Assembly: GCF_047495875.1 (NCBI RefSeq)
Contig: NC_092497.1
Location: 33,735,375-33,799,374, forward strand
DNA: 64,000 nucleotides
From: Pithys albifrons albifrons
Taxonomy: Eukaryota > Chordata > Aves > Passeriformes > Thamnophilidae
Direction of reading: 5' to 3'
Shown: piece by piece, positions 1-12,574 of the stretch
Layout: each line of letters begins with the position of its first letter
How positions within the stretch are numbered: the stretch's first letter is position 1
Program-made: the position numbers and the translations under genes
Notes under the pieces: generated by a model
The model's input: the letters and a program-made list of their open reading frames with translations, nothing else
Told to the model about the DNA's origin: nothing
Database searches by the model: none

Positions 1-1345
1 GTACAGCTCTGTGTTCTCATCAGCATGGCCTTGATACTGGTAACCCCTGCTTGTTCAAGAACAAGCACAGTCACGTAATCAGTCACGTAATCAGTCCAGA
101 CGTTTAGGATTGTATGGAGGCATTGCCAATGGAGGCATTTGAGGAGTCGCAAGTGGTGGCGGTAGATGACCAATGATTCAGACCCATATAAAACCATAGA
201 CAGTACAATGGCTCTGTAGCCTCTAATCTTTGTACTTTTCTTCAGATGTTTATCATGCTAGACTCCTTTATGGATTTTTCTGAAAGCTCTGTATGCCTTT
301 GCTAACCTGTTGTCTATCTATCAGTCTTACCATGTGAGGAAATGATGCTTCCCAGATAGGTGAATGCTGGACTGACTTGAGCTCTGATTCACCAATGATG
401 GTATGGGGATGATGGAAGACTTCCTGAAGTGCAGGTTGGTAGAGAAAAGCTGACTTCCAGCCCCAAAAGCTCAGCAGCCTCTGCAAAGCACGATGTTAAG
501 TGATGCAGAGCTGCTTCTGTGTGGGCAACATGAGTGACATCATCAGCAAAAAGCAGCTCACAGATAGGATAATTTAAAGTCGTAGTATAAGCCTTCAGTC
601 GCCTTAGGTTGAATAGGCTTCCATCAGTATGATATCAGATTTGGATGCCATTTTCTTCATCAAGGTCTGCCGTGGCCCTTTGGAGCATCATGCTGAAGAA
701 GAGTGTGAATAAAGTTGGTGCAAGAATGCAGTCTTGTTTCACACCATTGGTTATTAGAAAGGGCTCAGAAAGTACATTGCCATGTCTGACTCGGCCATGC
801 TGACCCTCATGAAGTAAAATGATAATTTTGAGGAACTTGGGAGGACATCCTAATTGTTCCAAAATCTGCCACAGCCCTTTTCTGCTCACAGTGTCAAAAG
901 TTTTGGTGAAATCAACAAAAGTTACATACAGTCCTTTGTTCTGTTACCTACATTTCTTCTGCAATTGTCTGAGAACAAATACCATGTCTGTGGTGTTCCT
1001 ATTGGCTCTGAAACTACACTGGCTTTCAGGTAGTTCTTCTGCAATAGCAGGTATTAATCTGTATTCTTGGAAAAATTTTACCAGCAGTAGACAACAAAGT
1101 AATTTGAGCAGTTTGTTTTTTTCTTCTTTTTTCTTATATGGAGTGATGATTACTGCATCACAAAGATTTGATGGTAGTTCACCTTGTTCCCAACAGTGCA
1201 CCACAAGCTCATGAAATTTAGCATGGAGTGCTTGGCCTCCTTGCTTCCAAACTCCATCACCCCAGCTGCCTTGCCAGTTTTCACCTGCTGTATGGCCATA
1301 AGGGTTTCTCCCATTGTAGAAGAAATATCCAATTTGTTTTTCACC
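1..1345 (-). mobile_element. RTE-clade LINE fragment (AviRTE-like), reverse-transcriptase region, interrupted
   Basis: Minus-strand translation in shifting frames gives RT motifs in order from 1345 to 1: KLH/AKFHELVVHCWEQGELP, DAVIITPYKKK, a decayed palm segment, LIPAIAEELPESQCSFRANR, TTDMVFVLRQLQ, SRKGLWQILEQLGCPPKFLK, ITNGVKQDCILAPTLF and ELLFADD. The FADD active-site motif is at 539-550. Near position 1 is the downstream VLEQAG.TSIKAML block. The wording matches RTE-clade elements known in some birds, turtles and parasitic nematodes. The copy is 5'-truncated near 1345 and carries several frameshifts. Its 3' end lies left of the window. Confidence 0.8.
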
Positions 1346-2842
1346 AGTTTTTGTGTAATGTAATGGACTGCTATATTGCATTATATATTACAAGATATAA
1401 TATACACATATTTAATACAGAAGTTGTTTATTGAACACTGTAAATGTTCCGTTGAAAAATTGATAGTGGAATCTTCACATGATTTAAACATCTTCATACT
1501 CACTTTGTTTAAGAGAAGTGCCAGTCAGCAAAATAGGCTTGTTTTCTCCTATATTTTGATATTAACATGTCTTTGCTGCACATTTTTAAACCGAATGTTA
1601 GAAATGTGATCTTGCGCATATTATATTTCTTTTCTTCAACCACATCAAACGAAATCTAGACAGATGGCAAATACATTCCTATTTTGTTCCTTTTCTGTAT
1701 ACAAAAGTATACAGTGTATGTCCCTCAGTGAACTCCAACATACTCTTAACGTAAGTATCAATGTTTTCCAATTCATCACACACATAAACCTGTTGCATGT
1801 ACCTCCTTACAAATTTTATTCAAGAGAGAGAAATCCTCATTGTGTTCTAGTTCAAAATGAGAGAAGAGGTGTGGGAGGAAGTTTTTAAACCAGTTCTTAG
1901 TGGAAGAAGGAGGGATGTTCTTCTGTCGTTCAAAAGACACTTGTGCAAGACTGCTTGTAATCTTCCAAGAGTTAAGTAATGATTTTGTTTTAAAATACTA
2001 TTCTCTAAAGGTCTGTGACAACTGCCAAGAGTTCACAGAAAAACTGCACTGACAGCTGTAAGAAATGTTCAGCAATAGCACAGAGTCAAAGTGTGCTGAT
2101 CTTGCATTATTTTTATTCGTCTGTATTTTGGTAATGATAACAATTGTCATCCTCTCACCACATACATAGAAAAGACAGTTTGAACACCCACATGCACACA
2201 CATAGTCTTCTTTCATCCAGTTTGTGGGAGGATTTAAATTGTGGCCTTACAAATTCTACAGCTAATAAATAAGCAGCAGCTATTTGTAAGACAAAAAAGT
2301 AATTTGATATAACACAGTCAAACTGAGTACATATGGCTTCTCTTTATTAAACTTTTGGTGTTCATTACAATGAAAGCTTGACAATGAAATGAAGATGAGA
2401 AAATCATGAGCAGAAGAACGTGTTTGGTCCCCATTGTAATTCTCATCTCAGCATTGTCTCTATCAGTGTTCAGAGTAGGAGCCCAGTTTTATTTTCCTGC
2501 ACTGAAATTGACATTTCCCTCACTTAGCTGCTGAAGAAAAAGAATAGTGACATTTGTGCTGCAGTAAAGAAACAGTGAGACAAACATCCTCCATTTTCCA
2601 CCCATTTGCTGAAAAAATTTCTGAATTAGTGTTCATGGAATTTGCAGTCTACTGATCTAGCAGCATCCCTGAGTACAGTGCTGGTCTTCAGCAAGCCTGG
2701 CAGCTCAATCTCCATACCCAGACATGGCTGTAATTCTTGTCTGTGGCATTTTATGGCAATATACAGACGTCATTTTGTAGTTAGGCCATAACTTGGAACA
2801 GAATCGGAAAGACAACAAAACTGCTGTTTAGCATGCCTAGTC
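1346..2842. other. No recognisable gene
   Basis: AT-rich sequence between the RTE fragment and LTR copy A. Only short reading frames without recognisable domains. The element boundary at 1345 is where RT-like translation stops. Confidence 0.4.
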
Positions 2843-3297
2843 TGTGTTAAAGGTTCAGACAAAGGAATGTGGTGATGGGAGTCCATCAGGGAATTTTTCT
2901 CACCCTACCAACACAAAGATTTTGGTCATTGAAGTGCCAGGACTGAGAACAAAGGAGAGGTTAACAATTCTATATTCCAACTTAATGGAGAGGTGGAGGT
3001 GCAAAACACCTTCCTAGCACCTGGGAGAGGGAGAAGCTTTTTCCTAGGTGCTGACTTCACTTTGTTTTGGGCAGTTGCTGGGGAAAACCACTGTTTCCCA
3101 AGCTGGTGAGAGCTCCTTCTGGCTCTGCTCTTCACCTTCTCCCCTCCATCTCTGGGCACCCTGAGCTTCAGAGACAGAGAGAGGAGAGAGAGAAGGGTCC
3201 ATAAATATAACTGCACCAGGAGGAACCTAGAGTATTTTGGGGGTTGTTTTTTTGGTGCTGGGGGAGTAGCCTGTTCTGGTCCGTTTATAGTTGTATC

Positions 3298-3361
<64 letters not shown>

Positions 3362-3504
3362 CAGACACCTTCTTACATACATTTTCTAATTAAAGTTGGT
3401 TTTGGTTTTGGTTTTTTTAAATTTAATAAGGGGTGAGTGGTTATTGAGGAGGAATACTCTCCTCTGGTCTTGGCAAACATTTTGGTTTCCCTCAAACTAA
3501 GACA
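2843..3504 (+). mobile_element. Solo LTR, family 1 copy A (ERVL-like), with internal GATA expansion
   Basis: Shares blocks with the copies at 19635, 21713, 12575 and 47984: an AATTTTTCTCaCCCTAcCAACAC start block, the sentence ending TAAATATAACTGCACCAG at about 3200-3221, and a 3' end GTTTCCCTCAAACTAAGACA. The segment ATTGAGGAGGAATACTCTCC is matched in reverse in the 47984 copy. The 5' limit is uncertain and no duplication was found. A tetranucleotide array has grown inside it. Confidence 0.6.
3297..3362. repeat. (TAGA)n microsatellite, about 16 units
   Basis: Uninterrupted ATAG/GATA tetranucleotide array inside an LTR copy. It is likely to be length-polymorphic. Confidence 0.97.
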
Positions 3505-3757
3505 GTTGGAGACTGCTAGTCAATTCTAGGCAGTTTTTTCCTGAGCTATTTCCCTAATGAAATAATGTTAAGGACATTACCAAGCTTATAGCTGGAGTCA
3601 TGATGCAAAAATACAGGATTGCAACGAGACTGTTGAATGCCTACACAATATTATTTTCTAAAGAAAAGCTAAATCCTAGCGTGATAGCCAGAATTACTCT
3701 AGTTTTGGAATCACATCAAGTAAGTCAATAAAGACTCTGAAAAGCAGTCTAGAGCAG

Positions 3758-4120
3758 TTTTATGGCCAGACTTTGTGAAGGAAGATTTGGGAAGGGCTCT
3801 CCCCACATGGGTGTGCCCTTCCAGCCTGCCCAGTGGATTTTTGAGGTGAGGCACAGCATATGCAGAACTAGCCCCACTGTTTAAGTCCTAAGGTCCATTT
3901 GCCATGGCCAAGAGAGCTTGGACAGTGACAGTGAAGTCCTCAGGACTGTGTACAGCACCCGGTAATAACTGGGGCTGACTCTGCTTAGCATCTGAGATCT
4001 GATGGAATCAGATGGCAGGGAGGCATTTAACTGCCCAGAGGATGGTCCCCACTGAGACTCGAACTCAGATCCTTGGGATTCAGAGTCCAGAGTGCTCTCC
4101 TTTACACCATGGGACCACCC
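3758..4120 (-). mobile_element. Composite SINE, tRNA-Gln head plus 5S-rRNA-like segment (copy 1, full length)
   Basis: Flanked by a perfect 10-bp duplication, TCTAGAGCAG, at 3748-3757 and 4121-4130. Read on the minus strand it begins at 4120. It has a tRNA-Gln-like 73-nt unit (4116-4044) with CTCTGGACTCTGAATCC around a CTG anticodon, an A box and a GAGTTCGAGTCTC B box. Then comes a 5S-rRNA-like stretch (about 4016-3951) with GATGCTAAGCAGAGTC and ACCGGGTGCTGT. A body with the AGTCCTGAGGACT palindrome follows, then a tail ending TTTGGCCATAAAA-like sequence. It is 83-90 percent similar by eye to copy 2. It is a retroposed Pol III-type element, not a functional tRNA gene. Confidence 0.88.
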
Positions 4121-4705
4121 TCTAGAGCAGATGCAATGAATACCTACAGCTTACTTGCGCAAGGCCTTTTACATCAGTGATACCAACCCACACCAACCCT
4201 AAACAGGAAATTACTTGGAGCTGCTTGTCTGCTTTCTTTGGGCTACATCAAGATTATGTAATTCATTTTAAGTGTACTTATCTGAGCAGGCACATAGTGG
4301 CAGCAGTCCAATAGCTTTCACTTTACAGTGAGTTAGTGCTTTCAGACAAGGAAGGTTTGCTCTGGAGGTTTCACTTTTTTATAACAGTGCTGACCTCCAC
4401 TACCTGTGGCATTTTCCTAGTGTTTGGATGTGGGCCATGGAGCAACCAAAAATTGGTACACCCCACCTTAGACTACACAACCAAAATTCTGGGATGTTTC
4501 TCCTGCCATCTCATGATCTGACTCTTTTGAACATCCAGTTCAAGTAAACAGCCACAACTACTGTGAAGGCAACCCCCACTTCCGTCTGATAGTCAGGTAG
4601 ATGGACTAGACACATGGTGTTGTACATTCAACATTGACCACTGTAAGCTGACTGCCAACCAAGCATTGTACTCTCAGCAACTGTGACAGCAACTGTACAG
4701 GCCTA

Positions 4706-4870
4706 TGCTGGTTTTGGCTGGGGTAGAGTTAATTTTCTTCACAGTGGCTAAACACAGGGATGATAATATATGTGTTTTTGTTACTTCTGAGTAGTGCTTA
4801 TACAGAGCCAAGGCCTTTTCTCCTTTTCATACCACCATGCTGGCAAGAAGACTGGAGGATGCACTGGAAG
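4706..4870 (+). mobile_element. Avian ERVL-type LTR fragment (5' part)
   Basis: Starts TGCTGGTTTTGGCTGGGGTAGAGTTAATTTTC, the widely repeated beginning of avian ERVL LTRs. It continues with TTACTTCTGAGTAGTGCTTA and a GCCAAGGCCTTTTCTCCTTTTCATACCACC-like block in the expected order. The remainder is lost or unrecognisable. Confidence 0.65.
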
Positions 4871-6708
4871 TCACAAGTCCCTCTGTCTCATCTGCAGCTG
4901 CCCAAGAAAAAGAACACGCATAAGGCAAGGAAAGAGAATGTCTGGATAACAGCTTCAGCAAAGACAACTTCATTTAACACATTGTTTTCTGGGAGCAATA
5001 AAGAGATGTGGTCTGGGAGAAAAGAGCAACCATGGCTGCAAAGGCAAACATCTGTGCCCTTCAACAATTGGAACATACACATAGCAGATTCCTGAAAGCA
5101 CGCAGAGCACCTGGAAGTTCACAATGCTCCATTGCTGCCTGCAGGTGCTAACCAATGCAGTGCTGATAGTATGGCAAGCAGAATAGTTATGATGAAGGTG
5201 AGCACATTTCTTGAATTGCATATATTGCCATTGTCTTCCACTCAGTAGTCATGATTGCTACTGACTGGATGCATGGACATTACTGTGTGTTTTCCTGTCT
5301 TCAGACTCCTCCTGTTTTCTTCTAGCTACTACAGCTGATGAAGACTTGCTTATACCAGGAACTGTCTAACAGTCACCAAAGCAGATGGAGGGTAACCACA
5401 GAGCATGTTTTGGGAAAGAGTGATCCTTGGTGTGTAACATCCACCTCAGAATCCAGTTCTGATGTGTTAGCTGCAATATTGTCTGGAGCAGTACATGAAG
5501 TATTGCAGAAAGAAGGACACCAATTTTCCAGGCAGTCTGAGTGCACTAGAAGATGCCACTTCTTAATGGAGAATTGGTGAGGTTACGGTATGAGACATCT
5601 CACACAGACATGAAGACATTAATTTGGCAAAAGAAACTTTGACTAGCATATTGGTTCAGTTGTCATAGTTCACAGGGTATGACACGAGCAGCCAAGGTCT
5701 CCTGGTAATATGCTTTTGCTTCACCTGCATTGTGCGTTATTGAAGTCATATTTGTATGAGATACACTTTCTGACAAGAAGGTGATAAGCGTGTCTTTGTT
5801 ATGTGATTTATTTAAATATTTTGGCCTATTTTCTCAAAGAAAGAGTGGCTACTGTCCATGGAATATCTTCTCAAATGCTTTGTAAAATGGTACTGTCCAG
5901 CTCTCTATGGGGAATGGCATTTGGTTTAATGGACGAAAAAAGAAAATTAAATTCCATTTGCACAAATGGTATCCCTCTCTTCCTTAAACTGCAACTGCTT
6001 AATATGCTGTGCAAACAGTGCAGACTTCAATTGTAGAATCAAAGAGATCTTGGTTTGAAAACTTGAATCTTTTGATTCAAGGGTCCTCATCTTTTGGAGT
6101 CCCTTTGGAAACTCCAGAGGCTGAAGGAGTTCATGAAGGACCAGCTTCACTTCTAGAGGCATCAAAACAACTCTGCTTCCATCGGTCACTCTTTTCACTA
6201 CAGAAGCAATTGCTAGCTGAAGGGTTATGACACTTCAAGGTATGATTCTGTGAGAAGGCAGAATAATTTAAGTCTGTGAAAAGGAAATCCTCACCAAAAA
6301 TCACTGCCCAGCAGCACCAGACCCTGTACTGACCCTTAATAGAGTACCAGAAAATACCTCTTAGCATCTAAATTTGCTGAACATTTTCACAGTGTCCAGA
6401 TCCACGAAGACTGTCTGTATATAGATCTGATCTGCCATTTCCTTTCATGAACTGTTACTGGAGTTTTTGTGTCACAGGTTCTGATGGGCAGCTGTTCCTC
6501 ACACACAGAGCTTTGAGTGCCTGTAATGTACAGGCAGTCAGACACCAAAGTGGGAAAAGTAAAAGAGCAACATGCAAGTATGCTTTGCTAGTTCATTTAT
6601 CCCTAAGATTTGCTTCTGCAATGCCTATCCAACGACCTAAATACAGCAATTTTCCTTCTTCAGCAATTCCTAGGTTTTGCCTTCCTGCCCAACTTCTTTG
6701 TTGATTGT
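4871..6708. other. No recognisable gene
   Basis: Possibly contains the decayed remainder of the LTR that begins at 4706, but I cannot align it. Reading frames are short and overlap on opposite strands. Confidence 0.35.
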
Positions 6709-6713
6709 CCTTC

Positions 6714-7283
6714 TGTGGTAGTTTTAGCTAGGCCTCAAATTAGCAGGCTCAGAGAATCTACGTAGATTAGGAGAGACAGGTATCACCTGACTTAAGCAAC
6801 CAAAGCAAGATTTCATACCGATGATGCAAACCTAAGATATGAATATAGGAGTAAAACATGTTCACTTAGTACCGTCATGGCTGAAGTAGAGGCAAGACAC
6901 AGAGCTGCTGTCTTGCTATCTGGGCCCTTCTGCTGCTGCCACTACTTGCATTTTGTTTGAGTTCAGGGAAGTAGAAATATTTTGTTGTTATACTTTCTGT
7001 TTCTTGCTGGGTGTCTTTTGGGATGCTTATAGATCTAGAGTGATAGAATCTCTTTTTGGTGGAAAGCAGAAAATTGTTGTTATATCTAACTTGTGTAAGT
7101 GGGTGTTATATTGTAATTTTCTCTTAATTTTTCTCTTTTTTGTATAAATATATATAGTTAGTTTAAGCATAAACTATTTTGAGTTTCTAGATTTTTTTCC
7201 TTTCTCCCTTTTTCTCAGCTGGAGGGAGAAAGGCTTTGACTCTGTATTGGGCAGCTGGCATTTTGCCAGCTCAATCCAAGACA
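6714..7283 (+). mobile_element. Solo LTR with exact 5-bp target duplication
   Basis: Begins TGTGGTAGTTTTAGC and ends CAATCCAAGACA, flanked by CCTTC at 6709-6713 and 7284-7288. The 5-bp duplication and TG...CA ends fit an ERVL/ERV-type solo LTR of 570 bp. T-rich sequence precedes the 3' end. No internal retroviral sequence is attached. Confidence 0.8.
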
Positions 7284-7670
7284 CCTTCATATGTAAACCA
7301 TTCAGATGTAAGCCTCTCTACTCCATTTCATCATACTAATACGAGTTACCAAATATTTGTTTGCAGATGTTATGCAATACTTAGCAAGTGTTCCAGGAAA
7401 GCTCTGATACACTCTGAATGACATTTTCTGCTCCTTATCATTCAGATATTTTGATAGTAATGTCAAGGACAAAAAACTAGTAAAACAAAAGATGGTAATC
7501 ATATTAAACTAGGGGAATACACTGCCTATATTCAGATAGCTAAATTGGTGGAGCTTGGATCACTACTAAGTAAATTCAACAGGCACAAAAGTCCCCAGGT
7601 ACAATCAATACTGATCCACAAAGTTAATCTTTCCTTATTCTACTGTCCATGCTGCTAGGACCTGGTCATG

Positions 7671-8197
7671 TGTAATGGTTTGACCTATGGCTTCCTCAGT
7701 AACCACTGTATCTAAGGAAGTTACAAGTATTCCACACGTGTCTTCCACGTAGCAGGGGAGGAGGTGTTTAGATTTGTTTTCCTTCCTTCCTTGGCCAAGG
7801 AGCTGGTGGGAGGTGGTTGGAGCCTGGTCCCTCCAGTTGTGCGTGGTTCTTCTGTCCTGGGTGAGATTGCTTCATGTTTGTTCCCCTTCCTTGAGGTTCT
7901 CAATTGTGTTTGCCTGATTCATTTGTTTCTTTTGGTTCGGTTTGTGTTCTTCTCAATTTTCCAGGGTCTCAGTCCCCTATTCCCCTTCTCCCTTTCCCCT
8001 GGGGGTGGGATCCTACATACTTTGTATACAGTGTGATTGTGAATGTTAGAAAATATAATTTATTCTTTTTATTCAGTTCAATTTTTTAGAGTGCATTTCT
8101 TTTCAGTTTTTTTTTCCCTTTCCTTTGCTGGGAAAGTTTCTGGGAGGGGGAAGGGGGCCAGTCCAGGGTTGGTAACAGCTAAGCCAAACCTGCGACA
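7671..8197 (+). mobile_element. Second solo LTR with exact 5-bp target duplication
   Basis: Begins TGTAATGGTTTGACC and ends AAGCCAAACCTGCGACA, flanked by TCATG at 7666-7670 and 8198-8202. Length 527 bp, TG...CA ends, T-rich 3' portion. It shares general architecture but little obvious sequence with the LTR 390 bp upstream, so the two are separate insertions. Confidence 0.8.
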
Positions 8198-8202
8198 TCA
8201 TG

Positions 8203-11200
8203 CAACACTAAAAATAACTTAAAGTATTTATTAAGAGCAAAAGAAAGACAAATTTTATCAAAAAGTTGTCCTTGTGAAATAAAAATTGAGGTTAAATGTA
8301 AGTGAAGACCCACAAACCCACTAAAAATTAGCCATAACTTTACACAGAAATGTGTCATCATGCTAATTGCACATACTGTCATAGTAACTATCCAGACTAC
8401 AGCAGCACCACACAGAAATTTTTAACCAAATTATATCAAATGCGCATTGTCCATGTCAATGTCTCAGCCTACAAACACCCCTGAAAATTCCATTCCTCTC
8501 CTTCAGACTAAAATTAGCTACAGATTACTCTAAATTTGCTTTTTCTCAGTGAATGCCATACATTTTTAGGAAAAAAAATACCATACTGGGCATCATGAAG
8601 CATTTATATTGTTTCACTGATGAAAAGCCAGTTAATGGTGGTCCTCTTAGCAGTTAAAGCTCAGCAGAGGAACTGATGGGTATGTGGAACAAAAGGGTGG
8701 TACTTGAGCCACTCTTCAAGCACCTCATTCCAGATAACTTCAAGTCTTGCTGTATATTGTGAGGGACTCTGCTAAGCATTTTACCTATATGGAGAAATTT
8801 TTAGGTCAAGAAACATTGGCATAAATATGTCAGTAGAGTTATATCCGTTTAAACCCTTGCATGACACTCTTCTTGCTGAGTAAGATTGCTTACATTGAAA
8901 TGAATTCCAGCATAGCTATAGAACTATGATTAGCTCTATATAGTTCTACTAGTCAAAATTACCATCTAGAAAGTGCTGTCAAAATTGCTAGAAGAAACAC
9001 TACCATCTCATCTTCATTTGTTAAGTCACATTTTTTCACTGCTATTTTTTGTACATAGAGAAGGGAAAATAAATTTATTCTCTATATAATGCAGAAGGGA
9101 GAATTTATTTTTATATTGCCTGGTATTACATCTTTTTCTGTGTCAACAGTGATTGCTAAAAAAGTTTCATATAAAGAACATGGCAGTATAACGTAACTCA
9201 GAATCCAGAGAAGCAAAAGGCAAAAGACCTCCAAAAAGTCTCAATAGATCTCGGTGAGCTAAGATTAAGGGTCAAAATGGAAATTTCTTGTTTGCACTAA
9301 TTAAGTGAAATCACAGCTGACAAGCTACTTTCTTCACCAGCAGCAATGAACTGTGGAGGTGAAACAATGAAGCTTTTCATGGCTAGAAGGAGTAGAAAAT
9401 AAACCCCATTTCATTGGATATCTTTTGCTCTTGGTCTCTCTCTCTTCCTGAGACAATGGCTGCCTACACATTTTCAAAAAAGAGAAGACTAAAGAAATCA
9501 TTCAAGTTCCAATGGCCAAAGAGGACACCCTTTTTATAGCACATCTCTTGCTATACAGTTTCAAAGTTCAAAGGGCTAAATCCTTATTGATTAAAAGCAG
9601 GCATCCTTTAAGTGCCGAAGAATCTCGGCAGGCACTTGCAGTTTGACACTGTCTCGTCTTGTACATTTGAGGCCTCAATACTGCAAGTCACTGTAGTGGC
9701 AGGGGCACATACGCTTTGAGTGGGAACTGCACATGGGCTGGTGCAGACACAGGACTCTGCTGTGCTGAAGCACAGGTTTGGGAAGCAAAGCCAGCACTCG
9801 TCTCCCTGAATGTGTAGGAAAGCCAGAACAGCCATGTTGCACCGTGTATAGACAGATACACTGACTAGACACACTGAAGAACCAGCGTACGTGCCAGGCT
9901 GGGCAGCGCTCCTGTGTGTGACACAGCACAATCCTTCTGCTTGACTCTCCAGACCCACTCTAGTTTTGTCATCAGTCAGCCAACATAAGACTATGTTGAT
10001 AAAACTATAAAGCAGAGATGAAGCAAAGCACTGATGTTCTCCAAAGCTGCTAGTTATGTCCCTTCAAGATCCTGATATCAAGCTCCTCAAAATTTACGCT
10101 CCTCAAGATTTGAATCAAACTTCTCAATCTTTTTAACTTGTTATCTGTAGCTATAACTAGACAGTAAAATTAAGCAATTGATTTAGGAATGTTGTTTACT
10201 TGGCTAATCTTTTGTTTTAAGAGAGAGTGAAAATCTTCCCAAAATAAATGGTCTGGACAAGAACCACCAGGACTGAAGTCAGCAGAACTGAGTGGGAATT
10301 CATGGAAAGGTAATTCTGGCAGTGGGCCATCACAACCAACAACTCATTATGCACTCCCTCAAAACAGATCCTAAACTCTCATGGAGAGAAGCACTGCACC
10401 TGCTACTAAGTAGCATGAGAAGTAATTAGATGTAACTAGTAAATAGGGCTTTGAGCATTAAATATTATGCAATCTGTAATCAATGAATGCTGATGCCCCT
10501 CTTTGTTTAAATGTATAAATAGCGTCAAATCTGATGATCAGCAAGTCAGTATTTTCTGAGCCATCACCAAGCACCCTATTTTGTGCCAACTACAATAAAA
10601 AATAGAAATGCCTCACCTCATAGTGCCAGTTGGTTCTGTACAATGGGTAACAAGCTCACATTCAGGACAATATTACCCTAAAATTAGTAAAATCAGTGGA
10701 CCTCATGATGGGTAAAGGAGTTTGCCCATATGAATTGACTTAGGACACCGGAGCTTTCTTCTTTCTCTTGGTGGTGCACCAGGAAGTCAAATAATGACTT
10801 CCATAATGATTCCTGATTTCTTTTTAAGTTGGATCACAACAGAAGCTTGGTTTTAATTACAGCTGGTGGAACTGAAATCTGTATTCCATCATTCCAGATC
10901 CAAAGATCTTTTTCCATGAGATTTTGATTTCAAAAATATGTTTTTATTGTTCCTCTGTGCCTTTTCAAATGCCTATGCTTCTTTAGGAACAGTGTCTTAG
11001 GCTGTCTCAAGGACATTGTTTAGATATTAATTTACTTTCTACTCCAACATATTCTTTTCTTTAGAAAAATACGTTGTCATTTACTACATGGTCTGGTTCC
11101 TCTGAGAAGTTCAGTAGTTTCTGAAAAATGCAAGTACTTAGCTCTTCATAGGGTACGTTCAAGACAGCATCCCTTGGAGAGCACTGAGAGGGAACTGGGA

Positions 11201-12569
11201 AAATGTTGAATGCAATTCCCATCCACCAGAAAAGCAGATGAATAGCTGCAGCAAGAACAAAGCTCACATTTGTTGGCACAATAAACTGAAAATAATATAG
11301 CATTGTAGGCCTGGAATTTTGATTCTTCTTGGCTCATCTTCCTATTTATACTCAGCCTCCCAGACTGGAAAAGGAGAGGAAAAGGGAGAGCGCTGTATGT
11401 TATCCAGGAAGAGAGGCCAGTAGCCGAGGCTGAATTACACATCTCTGCTTTTGTTGTTTAGCATTATAGGAAACGTAAGTCTATAGAGCTTCTACCACTA
11501 CCAGTCACTCCTTTAGTTCAAATAGTGAGAAAATTTAGGATTCCTTATCTCTGTTAATGACTAATGTGAAAGGTGGTCTGGAGAGCTCTTTCATTCCTAC
11601 TACTCTCAAATTCAGGAAGTTTGCTTAATTTGTTTCCATCTGTGGATTTGCCAACCTGGTTGTAGGTGAAACTCCAAAATCCATAGATCACTGGGAACTG
11701 AAAAAGTGTGAAAATTAGGAAGTGTTCATGTAACCTTAGAAATAGCAGATGAAAAAGTCTTTTATGTAACATTGGAGTCTTTTATGTAACACTGGAGTCT
11801 TTTATGTAACACTGGAGCTCCTGAGCCAAGGGGCACTGATGAAGATTGTGCACAGATAATTTTTCAGAAAAATCAAAATTGTTATCAGCAGATGCTAAGA
11901 TTCTTCAGTGGGTGATAACCACTAACAGACAGCTCCAGTTCAGTCCCCCAACCAGTAAGAGTTCATCTTACATCAGATATGAATCAGTGTGTGGAATAGT
12001 GGTCTCACGATCCCCAAAGTTACAACATGCTGTAATACTTAACCTAAGTTTTTCATTTCAGTAATATAAGCAGTACTGTGTACTGAAAATCATTAATATT
12101 CAAAAAAAAAAAGTAAAAAGTCATTGCTGGAGATGCAATTATATACAGTGACTCATAGTAATTACAAATGATTTACAAATAGACTGCAGTCTGCAAAAAT
12201 TGGATTCATTACCCAATGTGTAACAAACAAATAATAACACACCCAAGAGAGACATTGATTATCTATTTCAGAGCCACAAAAGCCTGGGTACCTGGTGGAA
12301 TTCCACAAGTCAAGCACATCAACAATCGAAACTTTTTATTATTTGTACCTTTTGACAAACAAAGAAATTAGTGTTCATTGACTACAAGTTACATAGTTCT
12401 CTTGTTGATTAGTATTCTATCTTCTATAGTTAATTAGTCCATATGCTCGGTCTTTCTTTTCTTTTGGGTCAGTCGGTTTCTGGGTCAGTGGCTGTGAGTC
12501 AGTGGTCGTGAATTCCCCCTGTTGGAATTACCTTTCACCCAGTCAGAGCGGATTCAGCACAGTTGCTGA
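8203..12569. other. Intergenic DNA without recognisable gene
   Basis: AT-rich, with no repeats recognised apart from the small 20-bp array at 11757. The 116-residue minus-strand frame at 9608-9958 is Cys-rich but has no motif spacing I recognise and overlaps a similar-length frame in another phase. Confidence 0.4.
11757..11816. repeat. Three tandem 20-bp units
   Basis: GTCTTTTATGTAACAYTGGA is repeated three times with one difference among the units. A small local duplication. Confidence 0.9.
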
Positions 12570-12574
12570 GTTGG

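Noticed and set aside
819..1214. 131-residue plus-strand frame
   Set aside because: Antisense shadow of the RTE reverse-transcriptase fragment on the minus strand.
4044..4116. Functional tRNA-Gln gene (also 23611-23683)
   Set aside because: Both lie at the head of a ~365-bp element flanked by target duplications, have mismatched stems, and continue into a shared SINE body.
9611..9638. Short inverted repeat AAGTGCC/GGCACTT as an RNA hairpin gene
   Set aside because: A 7-bp stem with a 14-nt interior is too weak, and no longer precursor stem surrounds it.
9608..9958. 116-residue Cys-rich minus-strand frame
   Set aside because: No recognisable motif, no splice or promoter context, and a competing frame of similar length in the same place.
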